This document shows, piece by piece, positions 40,786 to 48,852 of a stretch of DNA of 60,738 nt. The position numbers were made by a program, and so were the translations under genes. Source of the DNA: an uncultured Myxococcales bacterium (lineage in GTDB: Bacteria; Myxococcota_A; UBA9042); contig CAITYF010000021.1 of NCBI GenBank assembly GCA_903896545.1, positions 1 to 60,738 of the forward strand, read 5' to 3'. The notes beneath the pieces are model-generated. The model searched no databases and was not told the origin of the DNA. It saw nothing but the letters and a program-made list of their open reading frames with translations. Positions within the stretch are counted from its first letter, which is position 1, and each line of letters opens with the position of its first letter.

Positions 40786-42039
40786 TCACTTTCCGCAGTA
40801 CGCCGAGTTCTCCGTAGAGTCAACGACGGTGCACTTGCATACATTGCCGTTGATGCAATGCTCCTCCAGCTGCCATGTGCCAAAGTCGCCAGATCCGGGC
40901 TTAGGGCAAATGACCTTGTCGTTTCCCCAACACGCGAAGAAATTCCCCTTTGAAGGGTTCGTGCAAGGCGTGCCGACCGGTCCGCCGATGCACGGTGGCG
41001 GCAGGTCTGTGTCCGCAGCGACCACGCTGTCCTCCCCGCCGACCACGCCGTCCGTCACCCCAGCAGTTTGACCATCCGGCAAGTCCACCTCGTGGTCGGC
41101 GGTATCCGCAAATTGCACGGTATCGCCAATCGCGTCCTGCTGCTCACCCGCGTCGGTGCCGACGAACGCGTCATCGTCGCCTCCGCTGTCCGCGGCATCT
41201 GCCGCACCCTGACAATCGCTGGCCGCGGCTTGACAGAATGCGCCGCCCCCCGTCCCGCAACACTTCTCGGACGCGTTGCAAATCAGGTTGTCGCCGCAGC
41301 AGGTGCTTCCGGCTGGTTGGCAACGCTCGCCACTTGCTGGACAAGCCAAACAGACGCTGGTCGCATCGCACAATGCTGAACCGCCGCAGCATTTTTGACC
41401 GCTGACCGGGCAGCCACCGGCGCAGAGTTGGTCCGGGGTACAGGTCGGCTCGTCCGCCGCGGAGTCGCAGCTCGTGTTGGCCAACAGAATTGCCGCCGAA
41501 ATCGTGAGCCCAGCGACACAAAACGGCAGAGTCACGCCAGCGGTCCCGACCGCCGCGGCACAGCTCATCGAGACCCACGTGACGCCCAACGTGCCGAAAG
41601 CAAGCGCGATGTTGTTGGCAATGTTCTGTCCCGCACCACACTTTTCCGCGGCATACGCGCTGCTTGGCCCCAGCAATTCCCAAAGTTTGGCCAGCGCGCT
41701 TGGATTTTGTGCCAGCGCCGCACGAGCAACCCGAACTCCTTTGCGCCAGACAGGATCGCCCATCAAGGCTTGGTCGGAGACGTGTTGCCAATCGATGGCT
41801 GCCAAATGGGCCAGTTCGTCAGCCGTGAGGCCAGCTTGAATCTGAGAGGCGAGTGCCTTGAACGAGTCGCTCGGCGTCTTCGACAGCCCTTGGGCCATCA
41901 CCTCGGAGGGCTTGGCATTGCGCCAGTCGGCGGCCGCGTCTGAACCACCCGCCGTGTGGCCGCAAGCACTGACGAGCATCGTCGCGATAGTCAGCAAACA
42001 GGCCGCGACCGACGGCCACCTATTTTGTCGCAAATCCAT
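40786..42039 (-). CDS. Large Cys-rich lipoprotein, unknown function
   Basis: A 417-residue protein. Signal peptide with lipobox LVSACG (about residue 26). Residues 100-190 contain hydrophobic Ala/Gly segments. Residues about 195-275 form a Cys-rich module (CTPDQLCAGGCPVSGQKCCGG, CLACP, CCGDNLICNASEKCCG) of the disulfide-stabilised kind common in myxobacterial surface proteins. An acidic Asp/Ala/Thr linker (about 280-345) and a final Cys-containing domain follow. ATG 42039 has CGAGGGATC upstream. It lies inside the accessory region next to the integrase fragment. Confidence 0.75.
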   Translation of the reverse strand: MDLRQNRWPSVAACLLTIATMLVSACGHTAGGSDAAADWRNAKPSEVMAQGLSKTPSDSFKALASQIQAGLTADELAHLAAIDWQHVSDQALMGDPVWRKGVRVARAALAQNPSALAKLWELLGPSSAYAAEKCGAGQNIANNIALAFGTLGVTWVSMSCAAAVGTAGVTLPFCVAGLTISAAILLANTSCDSAADEPTCTPDQLCAGGCPVSGQKCCGGSALCDATSVCLACPASGERCQPAGSTCCGDNLICNASEKCCGTGGGAFCQAAASDCQGAADAADSGGDDDAFVGTDAGEQQDAIGDTVQFADTADHEVDLPDGQTAGVTDGVVGGEDSVVAADTDLPPPCIGGPVGTPCTNPSKGNFFACWGNDKVICPKPGSGDFGTWQLEEHCINGNVCKCTVVDSTENSAYCGK

Positions 42040-42224
42040 GATCCCTCGCCCACCAAGTGGCTCTCTCCGGCAGTCGTCCACCGAGTTGCCGACGACCCAG
42101 AAACCCCAGAATCAGCAGCCCCTCCATGGAACTTCCCAACTTCACGCCGTTTTCCGGCCATAACCTTAGCCTGCGGGACGTCCCGCGGCTGTCCCGCGGC
42201 GCACCGCGTAGGCACTTGATAGTT

Positions 42225-42253
42225 GCGCCAACACGGGACTTGAACCCCGGACC
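42225..42253 (-). repeat. Partial tRNA 3'-end copy (T-arm and acceptor strand), att-like
   Basis: Minus-strand sequence GGTCCGGGGTTCAAGTCCC then GTGTTGGC is the T-arm and acceptor 3' strand of a tRNA. It matches 42376-42405 except that one C of the T-stem is missing, which breaks the 5-bp stem. No D-arm or anticodon arm is attached. It is best read as a degenerate attachment-site copy. Confidence 0.6.
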
Positions 42254-42271
42254 GCCAAGCGCCCTTGGCGC

Positions 42272-42310
42272 GCGGCAGCACCGCGGCGTGCGCCGAAGGC
42301 GAACGCTCGC
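42272..42310. repeat. Fragment of the 133-bp dispersed repeat (hairpin core), copy C
   Basis: GCACCGCGGCGTGC-GCCGAAGGC-GAACGCT corresponds to the hairpin core of copies A and B (GCACCGCGGCGTGC-CACCGAAGGC-GCACGCT in B). The stem is kept: GCGT-GCGCC-GAA-GGCG-A-ACGC. Only the core is recognisable here, so this may be an independent, related hairpin element. Confidence 0.5.
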
Positions 42311-42321
42311 GTCGGCAATGG

Positions 42322-42416
42322 CGTAATCAGCAGGACAGGTCTTTACCCGTCATCGTCGCCTGACTGTTATTCTCGGAGCCAACACGGGGACTTGAACCCC
42401 GGACCTGCTGATTACG
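42322..42416. repeat. 13-bp perfect inverted repeat made of tRNA anticodon-arm sequence
   Basis: CGTAATCAGCAGG at 42322-42334 and CCTGCTGATTACG at 42404-42416 are exact reverse complements. The sequence is the anticodon/3'-arm part of a tRNA-Thr(CGT)-like gene. The right copy is contiguous with the T-arm and acceptor copy at 42376-42405; the left copy is alone. The arrangement suggests repeated insertion or inversion at a tRNA-derived site. Confidence 0.6.
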
Positions 42417-42420
42417 AATC
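42376..42420 (-). repeat. 3' half of a tRNA-Thr(CGT)-like gene, probable attachment-site scar
   Basis: On the minus strand the sequence runs from an anticodon loop TTCGTAA through the variable region, a perfect T-arm (CGGGG-TTCAAGT-CCCCG) and the acceptor strand TGTTGGC. The 5' half is absent: the expected GCCAACA acceptor strand is not found about 73 nt upstream, and the 5' anticodon stem does not pair. A tRNA 3' half of this length is the usual identity block of tyrosine-integrase att sites. GCCAACA does occur at 42494, but 117 nt away and without a D-arm. Confidence 0.65.
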
Positions 42421-42518
42421 TCGCGGATTCGATAGAGGCAACCCGCGACCACCCGTCACCAGCTATAGATTGTCCACTATATTCATGGTGTTGGCATGGT
42501 GACACGCTAAGCGATAGT

Positions 42519-42836
42519 TCACCGGGACGACGGGCGTAACAGCCTGTGTCCCTCAAAAACTGTCAACACTTCAATGCGTTCTGGCGCAATCCGGTAGACA
42601 ATACGGTAGGCACCATGAATGACCTCGCGCACGTCGGCGCGGGCGAACTCAGGCACCTTGCGCCCCATGCGCGGCGCGTGACGCACCGGCTCCGCGGCGG
42701 CCACAAGCTCGTCGACCCAGCGGACGGCGGCTACGGCGTCGTCGATCGCGATGAAGTCGGCGATAGCGTCCAAGTCGCGAACGGCCTGCTCGGTCCAAGC
42801 AAGTTCCAGCGCTGGAGCGGACTCGCTGCGCTTCAC
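42519..42836 (-). CDS. RelE/ParE-family toxin
   Basis: A 105-residue toxin of the ParE/RelE superfamily: LAWTEQAVRDLDAIADFIAIDD at the start, MGRKVPEFARADVREVIHGAYRIVYRIAPERIEVLTVFEGHRLL at the end, with the family's conserved R..I...YRIVY...  and VFEGHR. ParE-type members poison gyrase while RelE-type cut mRNA; which applies is not clear. Its ATG overlaps the antitoxin stop by 4 bases, the usual antitoxin-first order. Confidence 0.9.
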   Translation of the reverse strand: MKRSESAPALELAWTEQAVRDLDAIADFIAIDDAVAAVRWVDELVAAAEPVRHAPRMGRKVPEFARADVREVIHGAYRIVYRIAPERIEVLTVFEGHRLLRPSSR

Positions 42837-43123
42837 GGGGCCGTCCGCCCAAGACGTTTGCGCACGCCGGCAAGGACCGTGTCGGACCGATGCACACGGC
42901 CAGCGTCCGCATCAGCAAGGCCTGCCTCCACAGCGGCAACGAAGCGCGCCTGCTCAGTGAGCGCGTCGTATGCTGCGGGCGACAGCACGATTCCGGCCGC
43001 CTTGCCGTTCTGCGTGACGACAACAGGCGTGCCCGTCACCGCGACTTTCCGCAACCATTCTGCCACTTGCGACTTAAACTCGCTGATTGGGACGATGTCG
43101 TCGGCAGTGTGGATGACAGACAT
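42833..43123 (-). CDS. Phd/YefM-family antitoxin
   Basis: A 96-residue antitoxin. ADDIVPISEFKSQVAEWLRKV and GTPVVVTQNGKAAGIVLSPAAYDAL form the Phd/YefM DNA-binding fold; the C-terminal part would bind the ParE/RelE toxin. ATG 43123 has GAGGAGTTGCA upstream; longer open frames are not used. The pair lies next to the tRNA-derived att scars and probably stabilised a former island. Confidence 0.9.
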   Translation of the reverse strand: MSVIHTADDIVPISEFKSQVAEWLRKVAVTGTPVVVTQNGKAAGIVLSPAAYDALTEQARFVAAVEAGLADADAGRVHRSDTVLAGVRKRLGRTAP

Positions 43124-43272
43124 TGCAACTCCTCGCGGGCTCAAACAGACCCGAATCCAGAGCCAAGTATAGACCTGTCGTGGCGCAGCGCAATCCAGAT
43201 GTCGGGCAAGTCGTTGCGGAGCGAGTTGCAGCCGCTCGGACCATCGGCACTGAAGGGCGGCGACGGATGCTG

Positions 43273-43797
43273 TCAGCCCGCGATGGAAAACCACACGTTC
43301 CGTCCGTCCTTGACGCGCGTCACGATGCCCTTGACCACAAGCCGCTCCAGCGTGTTGGCCACGGTCTGCTGCTTCCACTTGCGCGCGGACTCTTCCCAGA
43401 TGTCAGCGACCTGCATCTCGTAGTCGGGGTGACGCGTCAGCAGGTCGACGATGAACGCCTGCGCGGTCGGGCCTTCCACGGCCAACTCCGGCGGCTGGAT
43501 TTTCGCCGCCGGCGCGCGTTCTTCCGCAGGGTCCAGCACTGGCACCATGCTCGCGGGCTCAGATACTTCAGGCGTCGACACGATGTTTGTGGGCGCGGAC
43601 CACCACGCCGCGTGACCGTCCTTCGTCCGCTTGATCTTGCCCGCCGCGTGCAAACGCGTGAGGGTGTTGTAGACGTTCGCCTCGGTCCAGCGGCCAGCCG
43701 CCTTTTCCATCAAATCGCCGACGCGCCATTCCAGTGTCTGGTCAGCGGCGAGGGTCTGCAGCACGAACTCCGATGCGGTCAGGTTCTTTTTTGGCAT
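43273..43797 (-). CDS. Protein with two winged-helix-like units, unknown regulator
   Basis: A 174-residue protein with two similar halves. Residues 5-60 (LTASEFVLQTLAADQTLEWRVGDLMEKAAGRWTEANVYNTLTRLHAAGKIKRTKDG) and 105-170 (TAQAFIVDLLTRHPDYEMQVADIWEESARKWKQQTVANTLERLVVKGIVTRVKDGRNVWF) each read as a winged helix-turn-helix with a closing beta-wing. A Pro/Ala/Glu linker joins them. ATG 43797 has AAGGAAGC upstream. Likely DNA-binding; target unknown. Confidence 0.7.
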   Translation of the reverse strand: MPKKNLTASEFVLQTLAADQTLEWRVGDLMEKAAGRWTEANVYNTLTRLHAAGKIKRTKDGHAAWWSAPTNIVSTPEVSEPASMVPVLDPAEERAPAAKIQPPELAVEGPTAQAFIVDLLTRHPDYEMQVADIWEESARKWKQQTVANTLERLVVKGIVTRVKDGRNVWFSIAG

Positions 43798-44075
43798 CAC
43801 GCTTCCTTGGGACGGGTCAAACCGCCGGACCACGCTACCACGACTGGCCGGATTGCCGTCAAGCGGTTGAACGCTAAGGGCAAGCTGCTGAACGGCGGCG
43901 AGTCGACACGCGGGCGCGCTCGGTCGACGGCGCAAAACACCACGAACTTCTTGGAATAAAAAGGATGGAGTCGACCCCAAATCGCCTCCCCTGCCCGTTT
44001 CGGGCCGGTTCCCCGCGCGGACTTGCTGCGCGGCATCAACTACGTGAAGGCCGGCGCGCGACGCCGGTGAAGGAC

Positions 44076-44312
44076 ATGGCCATGCGGCTCATCGGCATCT
44101 TGAACGAACACGACACCGTCCCCTGCGCGACCTGCAACCACCACTGGGACGTGCGTTACCTGGTGAACGACCTCGGACGCCACCGGCTGCGCGCCGAGGG
44201 CTTTGCCTACATCTGGTTTGACGACGGCGCGATCTTGGTCAACTGCTGCCCATCGTGCGACGTGCCAGCCGTGGCGCGGCTGCCGACGCAGGAGTTGCAC
44301 GTGGCGGCGTAG
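44076..44312 (+). CDS. Small zinc-ribbon-like protein, unknown
   Basis: About 78 residues. VPCATCNHHWDVRYL and NCCPSCDVPAV give two CxxC pairs separated by about 40 residues, as in zinc ribbons. GAAGGAC stands before ATG 44076; ATG 44082 is also possible. Located just upstream of the serine recombinase in the accessory region. Confidence 0.5.
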   Translation: MAMRLIGILNEHDTVPCATCNHHWDVRYLVNDLGRHRLRAEGFAYIWFDDGAILVNCCPSCDVPAVARLPTQELHVAA

Positions 44313-44628
44313 GCGACACAGGCCGTACGCACCGACCGACGGCAGGTTTGCTGTGCAACGCCCGTGTGGGCGGTGTGCTGCGACCTCGCCGTCTTCTTAG
44401 CTACCAAGTTGTTGGGTATCGCGTGGTCACCAAGCCGGGGCCAAGCACACGAGCGCGTACTGCGGACAGCACGTGACGATGACTTTATCAGCGCTGATAA
44501 CGTGCCAACGCCTGGACGGCGACCGCGGCCGGAGTGCTTCACATACGATTGGTGCGACGACCACACCACTGCGGTCAACCTTTATTCTCATTCGTGTGCG
44601 AAGTCGCACCGACGAGGAGGAAAGCGCC
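44313..44628. other. Leader region of the serine recombinase gene
   Basis: A 316-bp gap with no supported gene. It contains the perfect 16-bp palindrome at 44485-44500 and is a reasonable place for the recombinase promoter and, possibly, part of an attachment or resolution site. Confidence 0.4.
44485..44500. promoter_or_regulatory. Perfect 16-bp palindrome TTATCAGCGCTGATAA
   Basis: TTATCAGCGCTGATAA is its own reverse complement and lies 128 bp before the recombinase start. A CACGTG palindrome stands at 44470-44475. A dimeric operator or the core of a recombination site are both possible. Confidence 0.45.
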
Positions 44629-46458
44629 ATGAAATTACTAGGCATCGCAAGAGTCAGCACCGAAGAACAGGCCGGCGACAACGGTGCCGGGCTCAACCGC
44701 CAGCACGATGCGATCCAGCGCGTTGCCGAGGCCAACGACGCAAAGCTCGTCGGGATCGTCAACATCGTCGACGTCTCCGGTAGCGACGTCGGTACGTCCA
44801 AGGAATGGCTGACGCAGGTCCTGCCCATCATCGCCGATCCCGACGTCCACATCGCCATCGACGCGCTCGACAGGCTCATCCGCGCGTCCAACTTCGCCGC
44901 GTTCGGCGTCCTGGCCGCCTGCCAGCACACCGGCACGCGCATCTACACGCCCGCAGGCACGCACGATCTCGCCCGGCCCGACGGCGTGCTGGTCAGCGGC
45001 CTGCTCGCGCTGATTGGCGGCAAGGAGAAGGCGGAAATCGTCCGCCGTTCGCAGGCTGGCAAGGAGGCGAAAAGACAGCGCGGACAATGGGTTCAGAGCG
45101 TTGACTTCCTGCCCCGCGGGATCGCCTACGACCGCAAGACGCAGACCTGGAGCTACACGGCGGCGTCCGACGGCGTCCGCGAGATGTTCAGGCTGGCGGC
45201 GGAGGGTGCGACGCAGGCCGAGATTGGCCGCCGGACGGGTGTTCCGAGCCAGACCATCCGCGCCCTGCTGCAGAATCCGATCTACGACGGCCGCCTGGTG
45301 TTCGCTTCGCGGTCGAGCGGACGGATCGCCAACTCCAAGCACCAGAAGAAGCTCCCGCGTTCGGCTGAACAGGTCATCGACGTTCGCGTGTACAGCGAGG
45401 CGGATCAGCTTGTGCCGCATGAGCTCTGGCGTAGCGTCCACGAGCGACTCCGGGCTGCCGAGACAGCGCACCGGCGAACACGGGAAGCGACTGCGCCATC
45501 GTCGTGGGCGTCATCGTTCCTCTTTAGCTGGCACGAGTCCGACGTGGACGGTGCCGCTCCGCGCCGCCACATCATCTACGGCTGCGGCACCGGTCCGCGC
45601 AACGCGCCCAGGTACATGTGCCGCTGCAAACATGGCGACGCGTCGGATGAACTGCGCCGATGCGGGCTGGTGGGCTTCCGCTGCGATGTCGTGAATCCAT
45701 GCCTCGACCGCTACCTGACCGACTTGACCCACAGCGACTGGCTGGTGGCAGCGGCGTTCGAGGCGGTCAAACAGGCCAAGGCGCCGGACACCGCCGCGCG
45801 GGGCGATCGGACGGCGAAAGCGCTGGCTGCCCTTGATCGGCGCGAGAAGAGGCTGCTGGACCTGTACGAGCACGAGGGCATCGACCTTCACGAGCACACC
45901 GCGCGTCGGGAAGTCATCAAGGCGGAACGTGCCCTGCTGCAGCAGGCGCTGGCCAACGCGATCGCGGTGCCGGTTGTGCCGAGCGAGCGTGCGATTCGCG
46001 CCCAAGCACAAACCTGGCATTGGAACGCGGACTGGCCACCGGAGCAAAAGCGCAAGTGGCTGGCGAAGTACGTGGAGGCGATCTACATCGCGAACCACGC
46101 GGTCGTGCAAGCGAGATTTCGCGTGTATGGCGACGACGGAAGTGTCGTGACTTGCACGCTGGATCGGCCGGCGCGCTGGGAACAGCTTCTTGGCCACGCA
46201 CCGACCGGCATCAAACGCACCGCCGGAGCTCTTGGCGCCGTTCTGACTTCGACGGCGGCCACGAGCTTGGGCGTCAGCGGCGACATGCTCAGGTGGCACC
46301 TGTCCCGCGGCGTCGTGACGTTTGCCGGCGCCGTGAGCGGCAACAAGCGCTTGTGGACGCCGCAAGATATTGACCGGGCACGCCAGGAACTGACCGCGCA
46401 CCGGGATCCCCACGGCCACCGCCGCTGGCCGGCAGACAACCAGCCCAAACCCGCATAA
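44629..46458 (+). CDS. Large serine recombinase (resolvase/invertase family)
   Basis: A 609-residue recombinase. Residues 1-140 are the resolvase catalytic domain: GIARVSTEEQ carries the nucleophilic Ser, with IDALDRLIRASNFAAFG and GKEKAEIVRRSQAGKEAKRQRGQW following. The recombinase domain (about 145-260) contains TQAEIGRRTGVPSQTIRALLQNPIYDGRLVF. A zinc-ribbon-like region holds YGCGTGPRNAPRYMCRCKHG, and a coiled coil follows around 430-480. The C-terminus (about 530-600) adds a MerR-like helix-turn-helix. ATG 44629 follows GGAGGAAAG. Such enzymes integrate or excise mobile DNA; no matching att pair was identified. Confidence 0.9.
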   Translation: MKLLGIARVSTEEQAGDNGAGLNRQHDAIQRVAEANDAKLVGIVNIVDVSGSDVGTSKEWLTQVLPIIADPDVHIAIDALDRLIRASNFAAFGVLAACQHTGTRIYTPAGTHDLARPDGVLVSGLLALIGGKEKAEIVRRSQAGKEAKRQRGQWVQSVDFLPRGIAYDRKTQTWSYTAASDGVREMFRLAAEGATQAEIGRRTGVPSQTIRALLQNPIYDGRLVFASRSSGRIANSKHQKKLPRSAEQVIDVRVYSEADQLVPHELWRSVHERLRAAETAHRRTREATAPSSWASSFLFSWHESDVDGAAPRRHIIYGCGTGPRNAPRYMCRCKHGDASDELRRCGLVGFRCDVVNPCLDRYLTDLTHSDWLVAAAFEAVKQAKAPDTAARGDRTAKALAALDRREKRLLDLYEHEGIDLHEHTARREVIKAERALLQQALANAIAVPVVPSERAIRAQAQTWHWNADWPPEQKRKWLAKYVEAIYIANHAVVQARFRVYGDDGSVVTCTLDRPARWEQLLGHAPTGIKRTAGALGAVLTSTAATSLGVSGDMLRWHLSRGVVTFAGAVSGNKRLWTPQDIDRARQELTAHRDPHGHRRWPADNQPKPA

Positions 46459-46528
46459 CGTCAAGCGGTCACGACGCCGGACGCAGATCGCTGGGATCCG
46501 CGCCGAAGCTGTAGTAGAAAGCGATGCC

Positions 46529-46765
46529 ATGAAGATTCTCGCGCTCATCAGCGAAGTCGAAGTCATCGCAGTCGGAACGGCCATACGCGAACTCGCGCGG
46601 TTGAAGCGCGTGTACGGCCCCGGTCGGTGGCGCAAGTGCAAGGCCATCGCGCGCGTCGTTATGGCCGATGGCGCGACCGCTGTCGCTGAGATACACTGGT
46701 ACGAGGCGCACGGCATCGGCGCCCGCGAGCACAAAATCAAACGCCTGTTGGACGACGCACCATGA
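46529..46765 (+). CDS. Conserved-looking 78-residue protein, unknown
   Basis: A small basic protein: AIRELARLKRVYGPGRWRKCKAIARVVMADGATAVAEIHWYEAHGIGAREHKIKRLL. I recall this pattern as a widespread hypothetical protein that is usually found beside the gene type that follows here; no function is known to me. The stop overlaps the next ATG by 4 bases. Confidence 0.65.
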   Translation: MKILALISEVEVIAVGTAIRELARLKRVYGPGRWRKCKAIARVVMADGATAVAEIHWYEAHGIGAREHKIKRLLDDAP

Positions 46766-46995
46766 AAGACACAGCAGAAAAACCCATGTTTGTCGTGTGC
46801 TTGTCCAACCGCGGCCACGCCGTGTCGCTCGTGACCAGGCGTTTGTATCGCCGTCTCGAAGATCCGGTTGCAGCCAGCCACGCGATGATGCGGGTCGTGG
46901 ATGAGTCGGGCGAGGACTACCTGTTTCCGGCTAAGCTTTTTGCCGAGATCGCGCTGCCGAAGCCGCTTGCTTCACGGTTGGCGCGAGCGGCTTGA
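46762..46995 (+). CDS. Conserved-looking 77-residue protein, unknown
   Basis: A small protein with FVVCLSNRGHAVSLVTRRLYRRLEDPVAASHAMMRVVDESGEDYLFPAKLF. It is translationally coupled to the preceding 78-residue gene (ATGA overlap). The pair looks like a small two-gene cassette at the right edge of the recombinase region. A hairpin overlaps its stop codon. Confidence 0.65.
   Translation: MKDTAEKPMFVVCLSNRGHAVSLVTRRLYRRLEDPVAASHAMMRVVDESGEDYLFPAKLFAEIALPKPLASRLARAA
46960..46993 (+). terminator. Possible terminator hairpin overlapping the stop codon
   Basis: AAGCCGCTTGC and GCGAGCGGCTT pair over 11 bp with one G-U, closing a 12-nt loop at the very end of the 77-residue gene, before the convergent tonB gene. 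No T-run; support is moderate at best. Confidence 0.4.
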
Positions 46996-47032
46996 CCGCG
47001 ATTTCCAGTCTTGCGCGGCCCCCAACGCGGCG

Positions 47033-47794
47033 CTACCTCACAAAATGCACCCGAATCGCCATCGACCACGCCCGCGTCGCCTGCCCGCGCCCGTCCTTGG
47101 CCGGCTGAAACATCGTGTGCATCAGGCACTTCTGCGCCGCCACACCAAAGCCTTGCCCCGGATCGCTCAGGATCTTCACCGTTTCCACGCTGCCGTCCGC
47201 CTGCACCAGCGCGCGAAACGTCACGGTCTGCTGGTCGATTTCCGCGTCGCCCGCCTCGTCCGGCCAGGCGCAGTGAAAGTCGTCGGCCGCCAGTGACGCC
47301 GGCTTCGACCTGTCCGGCTCGGGCTTGACCGGCTCCGGCGGCGGCTCGACCTTCGCCAGCGGTACCGGCACCTGCAAGTCACCCGGACGCTCGCCCGTTC
47401 CCTCCGCGCCGCTCGCCCCGCCCGCCGACGCGTTGCCGTGCCCCGAGACCACAGTCGGCACGTTCGCCCCGCCCGCAGGCCCGGTTCGCGTAAGCACTTT
47501 CGCGACCTTCGCCACCGGCGCGCGTGGACGTTCCGGCGGTTGGCTCGGTTGCGGGAGCGGCACAGGCTCCGGCGGCGGCTCGACCTTCGCCAGCGGTGGT
47601 GGCGTCGGCCGCGGCTGCATCGTCACCTGGATGGGAGGGCGCGGTGGCCTGCGCACCTTCGGCATCGGCCGGTCGAAGTACACGCCCAGAGCCAGATGCG
47701 CCAGCAGCGCGATGACGGCCGCCAACGCGATCCGCGGCCAGATCGGCTTTTCCGCGTGCGGCATCACCACATCGACGATGCGCGGCTGGGTCAC
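47033..47794 (-). CDS. TonB-like energy transducer
   Basis: A 253-residue protein with the TonB plan: cytoplasmic start, one membrane helix (residues about 20-40), a long Pro-rich periplasmic spacer containing the twice-used segment PLAKVEPPPEPV, and a C-terminal domain with VQADGSVETVKILSDPGQGFGVAAQKCL. The C-terminal domain has a Cys pair (FHCAW and KCLM). It overlaps the ExbD gene by 4 bases. Transmits proton-motive force to the receptors encoded at 50.9-53.1 and 58.1-60.2 kb (inference). Confidence 0.85.
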   Translation of the reverse strand: MTQPRIVDVVMPHAEKPIWPRIALAAVIALLAHLALGVYFDRPMPKVRRPPRPPIQVTMQPRPTPPPLAKVEPPPEPVPLPQPSQPPERPRAPVAKVAKVLTRTGPAGGANVPTVVSGHGNASAGGASGAEGTGERPGDLQVPVPLAKVEPPPEPVKPEPDRSKPASLAADDFHCAWPDEAGDAEIDQQTVTFRALVQADGSVETVKILSDPGQGFGVAAQKCLMHTMFQPAKDGRGQATRAWSMAIRVHFVR

Positions 47795-48204
47795 GGCTTC
47801 TGCTCCAACGGCTCGGCGGCAAAGGCGATCTTCTGCGCGCCAGCCTGCCGCAGCAGGTCCATCACCTTCAGCACCCGGCGATGCGGCGTGCCACCATCGG
47901 CCGCAATCAGCACGGACAGGTCGCGGTGCTCGGCGATCTGCGCGCGGGTCTGCTCCAGAAGTGCATCATCCTCGGGCAGTTGTGTCCCGTTGACCTGCAG
48001 CGGCCCGTCCTTGGGCATCACCACGCTCAGCACGACCTGCACCTCGCCAGCCGTCGCAGCTTGCGGCAAATCCAGCTCCACGCCTTCATTGGCCGTCATC
48101 TGCGCCGTCACGAACACGATGACCAGCAGCACCAGCAGGATGTCCACCATCGGCGTGACGTTGATGCCGGCAATGGCGCCATTTTCCTGAGTTGAACCAG
48201 CCAT
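47791..48204 (-). CDS. ExbD/TolR-family biopolymer transport protein
   Basis: A 137-residue protein with a single membrane helix near the N-terminus carrying the conserved Asp: INVTPMVDILLVLLVIVFV. A periplasmic beta-alpha domain follows (VNGTQLPEDDALLEQTRAQI, LSVLIAADGGTPHRRVLKVMDLLRQAG). It sits between the ExbB-like gene (stop one base before this start) and tonB (4-base overlap). Confidence 0.93.
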   Translation of the reverse strand: MAGSTQENGAIAGINVTPMVDILLVLLVIVFVTAQMTANEGVELDLPQAATAGEVQVVLSVVMPKDGPLQVNGTQLPEDDALLEQTRAQIAEHRDLSVLIAADGGTPHRRVLKVMDLLRQAGAQKIAFAAEPLEQKP

Positions 48205-48846
48205 TTAGGGTTGCTTCTCCGCCGTCAGGTACGCCAGCACGAGGTTCGACAGCGCGTCCGCCCCCTGCAGCAGGCCGGTAATCTGCCGCTGGATCGCGTT
48301 GTGCATGGCCACCGCCGGCAGCGCCACGGCAATGCCGACCGCCGTGGTCACCAGCGCTTCCGCAATGCTGGCCATGACTTCCGCCGATGCCGCCGCGCCC
48401 GAGTGCCCAGCGTGGCCCAGGTGCTCGAACGCCGCGATGACGCCAACCACAGTGCCAAACAGCCCGATGAACGGCGCGTTGTTGCCCAGCGTCGCCAGGA
48501 ACGTCAGCCCGCGCTCCAGCCTCGCCCGCTCCAGCGCCACCGCGCTCTGCATCGCCCGATCCGCCGCCGTCGGCCCCAGATGCGCCAACCGCAGCCCCGC
48601 GCGCGCGATCGCGGCCGCCACCGCAGGCGCCTGCATCTGCGCGAGCGCCTGCGCGACGCCGCCCGCTGCGAGGTCCTTGTCCAACTGTTCCGAGAGCTTG
48701 CGCAGATCGGCCTTGGCGCGCCACAGCGTCCACAGCCGCTCGAAGCCCACGGCAAAGCCGAGAATCGACAACACCGCGAGAAACCACAGGATCCACGACA
48801 CGCCGGTTTGCAGCAGCGCGACTTTGACGACTTCAACGGGCGACAT
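48205..48846 (-). CDS. ExbB/TolQ-family proton channel protein
   Basis: A 213-residue protein with three membrane helices (about 15-35, 115-140 and 155-180) and the MotA/TolQ/ExbB pattern GLTFLATLGNNAPFIGLFGTVVGVIAAF and ALVTTAVGIAVALPAVAMHNAIQRQI. ATG 48846 follows GTGAGGAAAA. First of the exbB-exbD-tonB trio; it is 6 bp behind the lipoprotein gene at 48853-50091, so lipoproteins, receptor and motor form one transcription unit. Confidence 0.93.
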   Translation of the reverse strand: MSPVEVVKVALLQTGVSWILWFLAVLSILGFAVGFERLWTLWRAKADLRKLSEQLDKDLAAGGVAQALAQMQAPAVAAAIARAGLRLAHLGPTAADRAMQSAVALERARLERGLTFLATLGNNAPFIGLFGTVVGVIAAFEHLGHAGHSGAAASAEVMASIAEALVTTAVGIAVALPAVAMHNAIQRQITGLLQGADALSNLVLAYLTAEKQP

Positions 48847-48852
48847 TTTTCC

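Noticed and set aside
40786..42039. The Cys-rich module as a possible metallothionein or second RiPP precursor
   Set aside because: It sits in a 417-residue lipoprotein with disulfide-type Cys spacing and an acidic linker, typical of exported surface proteins; there is no maturase next to it.
42225..42420. Complete tRNA genes on the minus strand
   Set aside because: Only 3' portions are present; no D-arm, 5' acceptor strand or paired anticodon stem can be found at normal distance.
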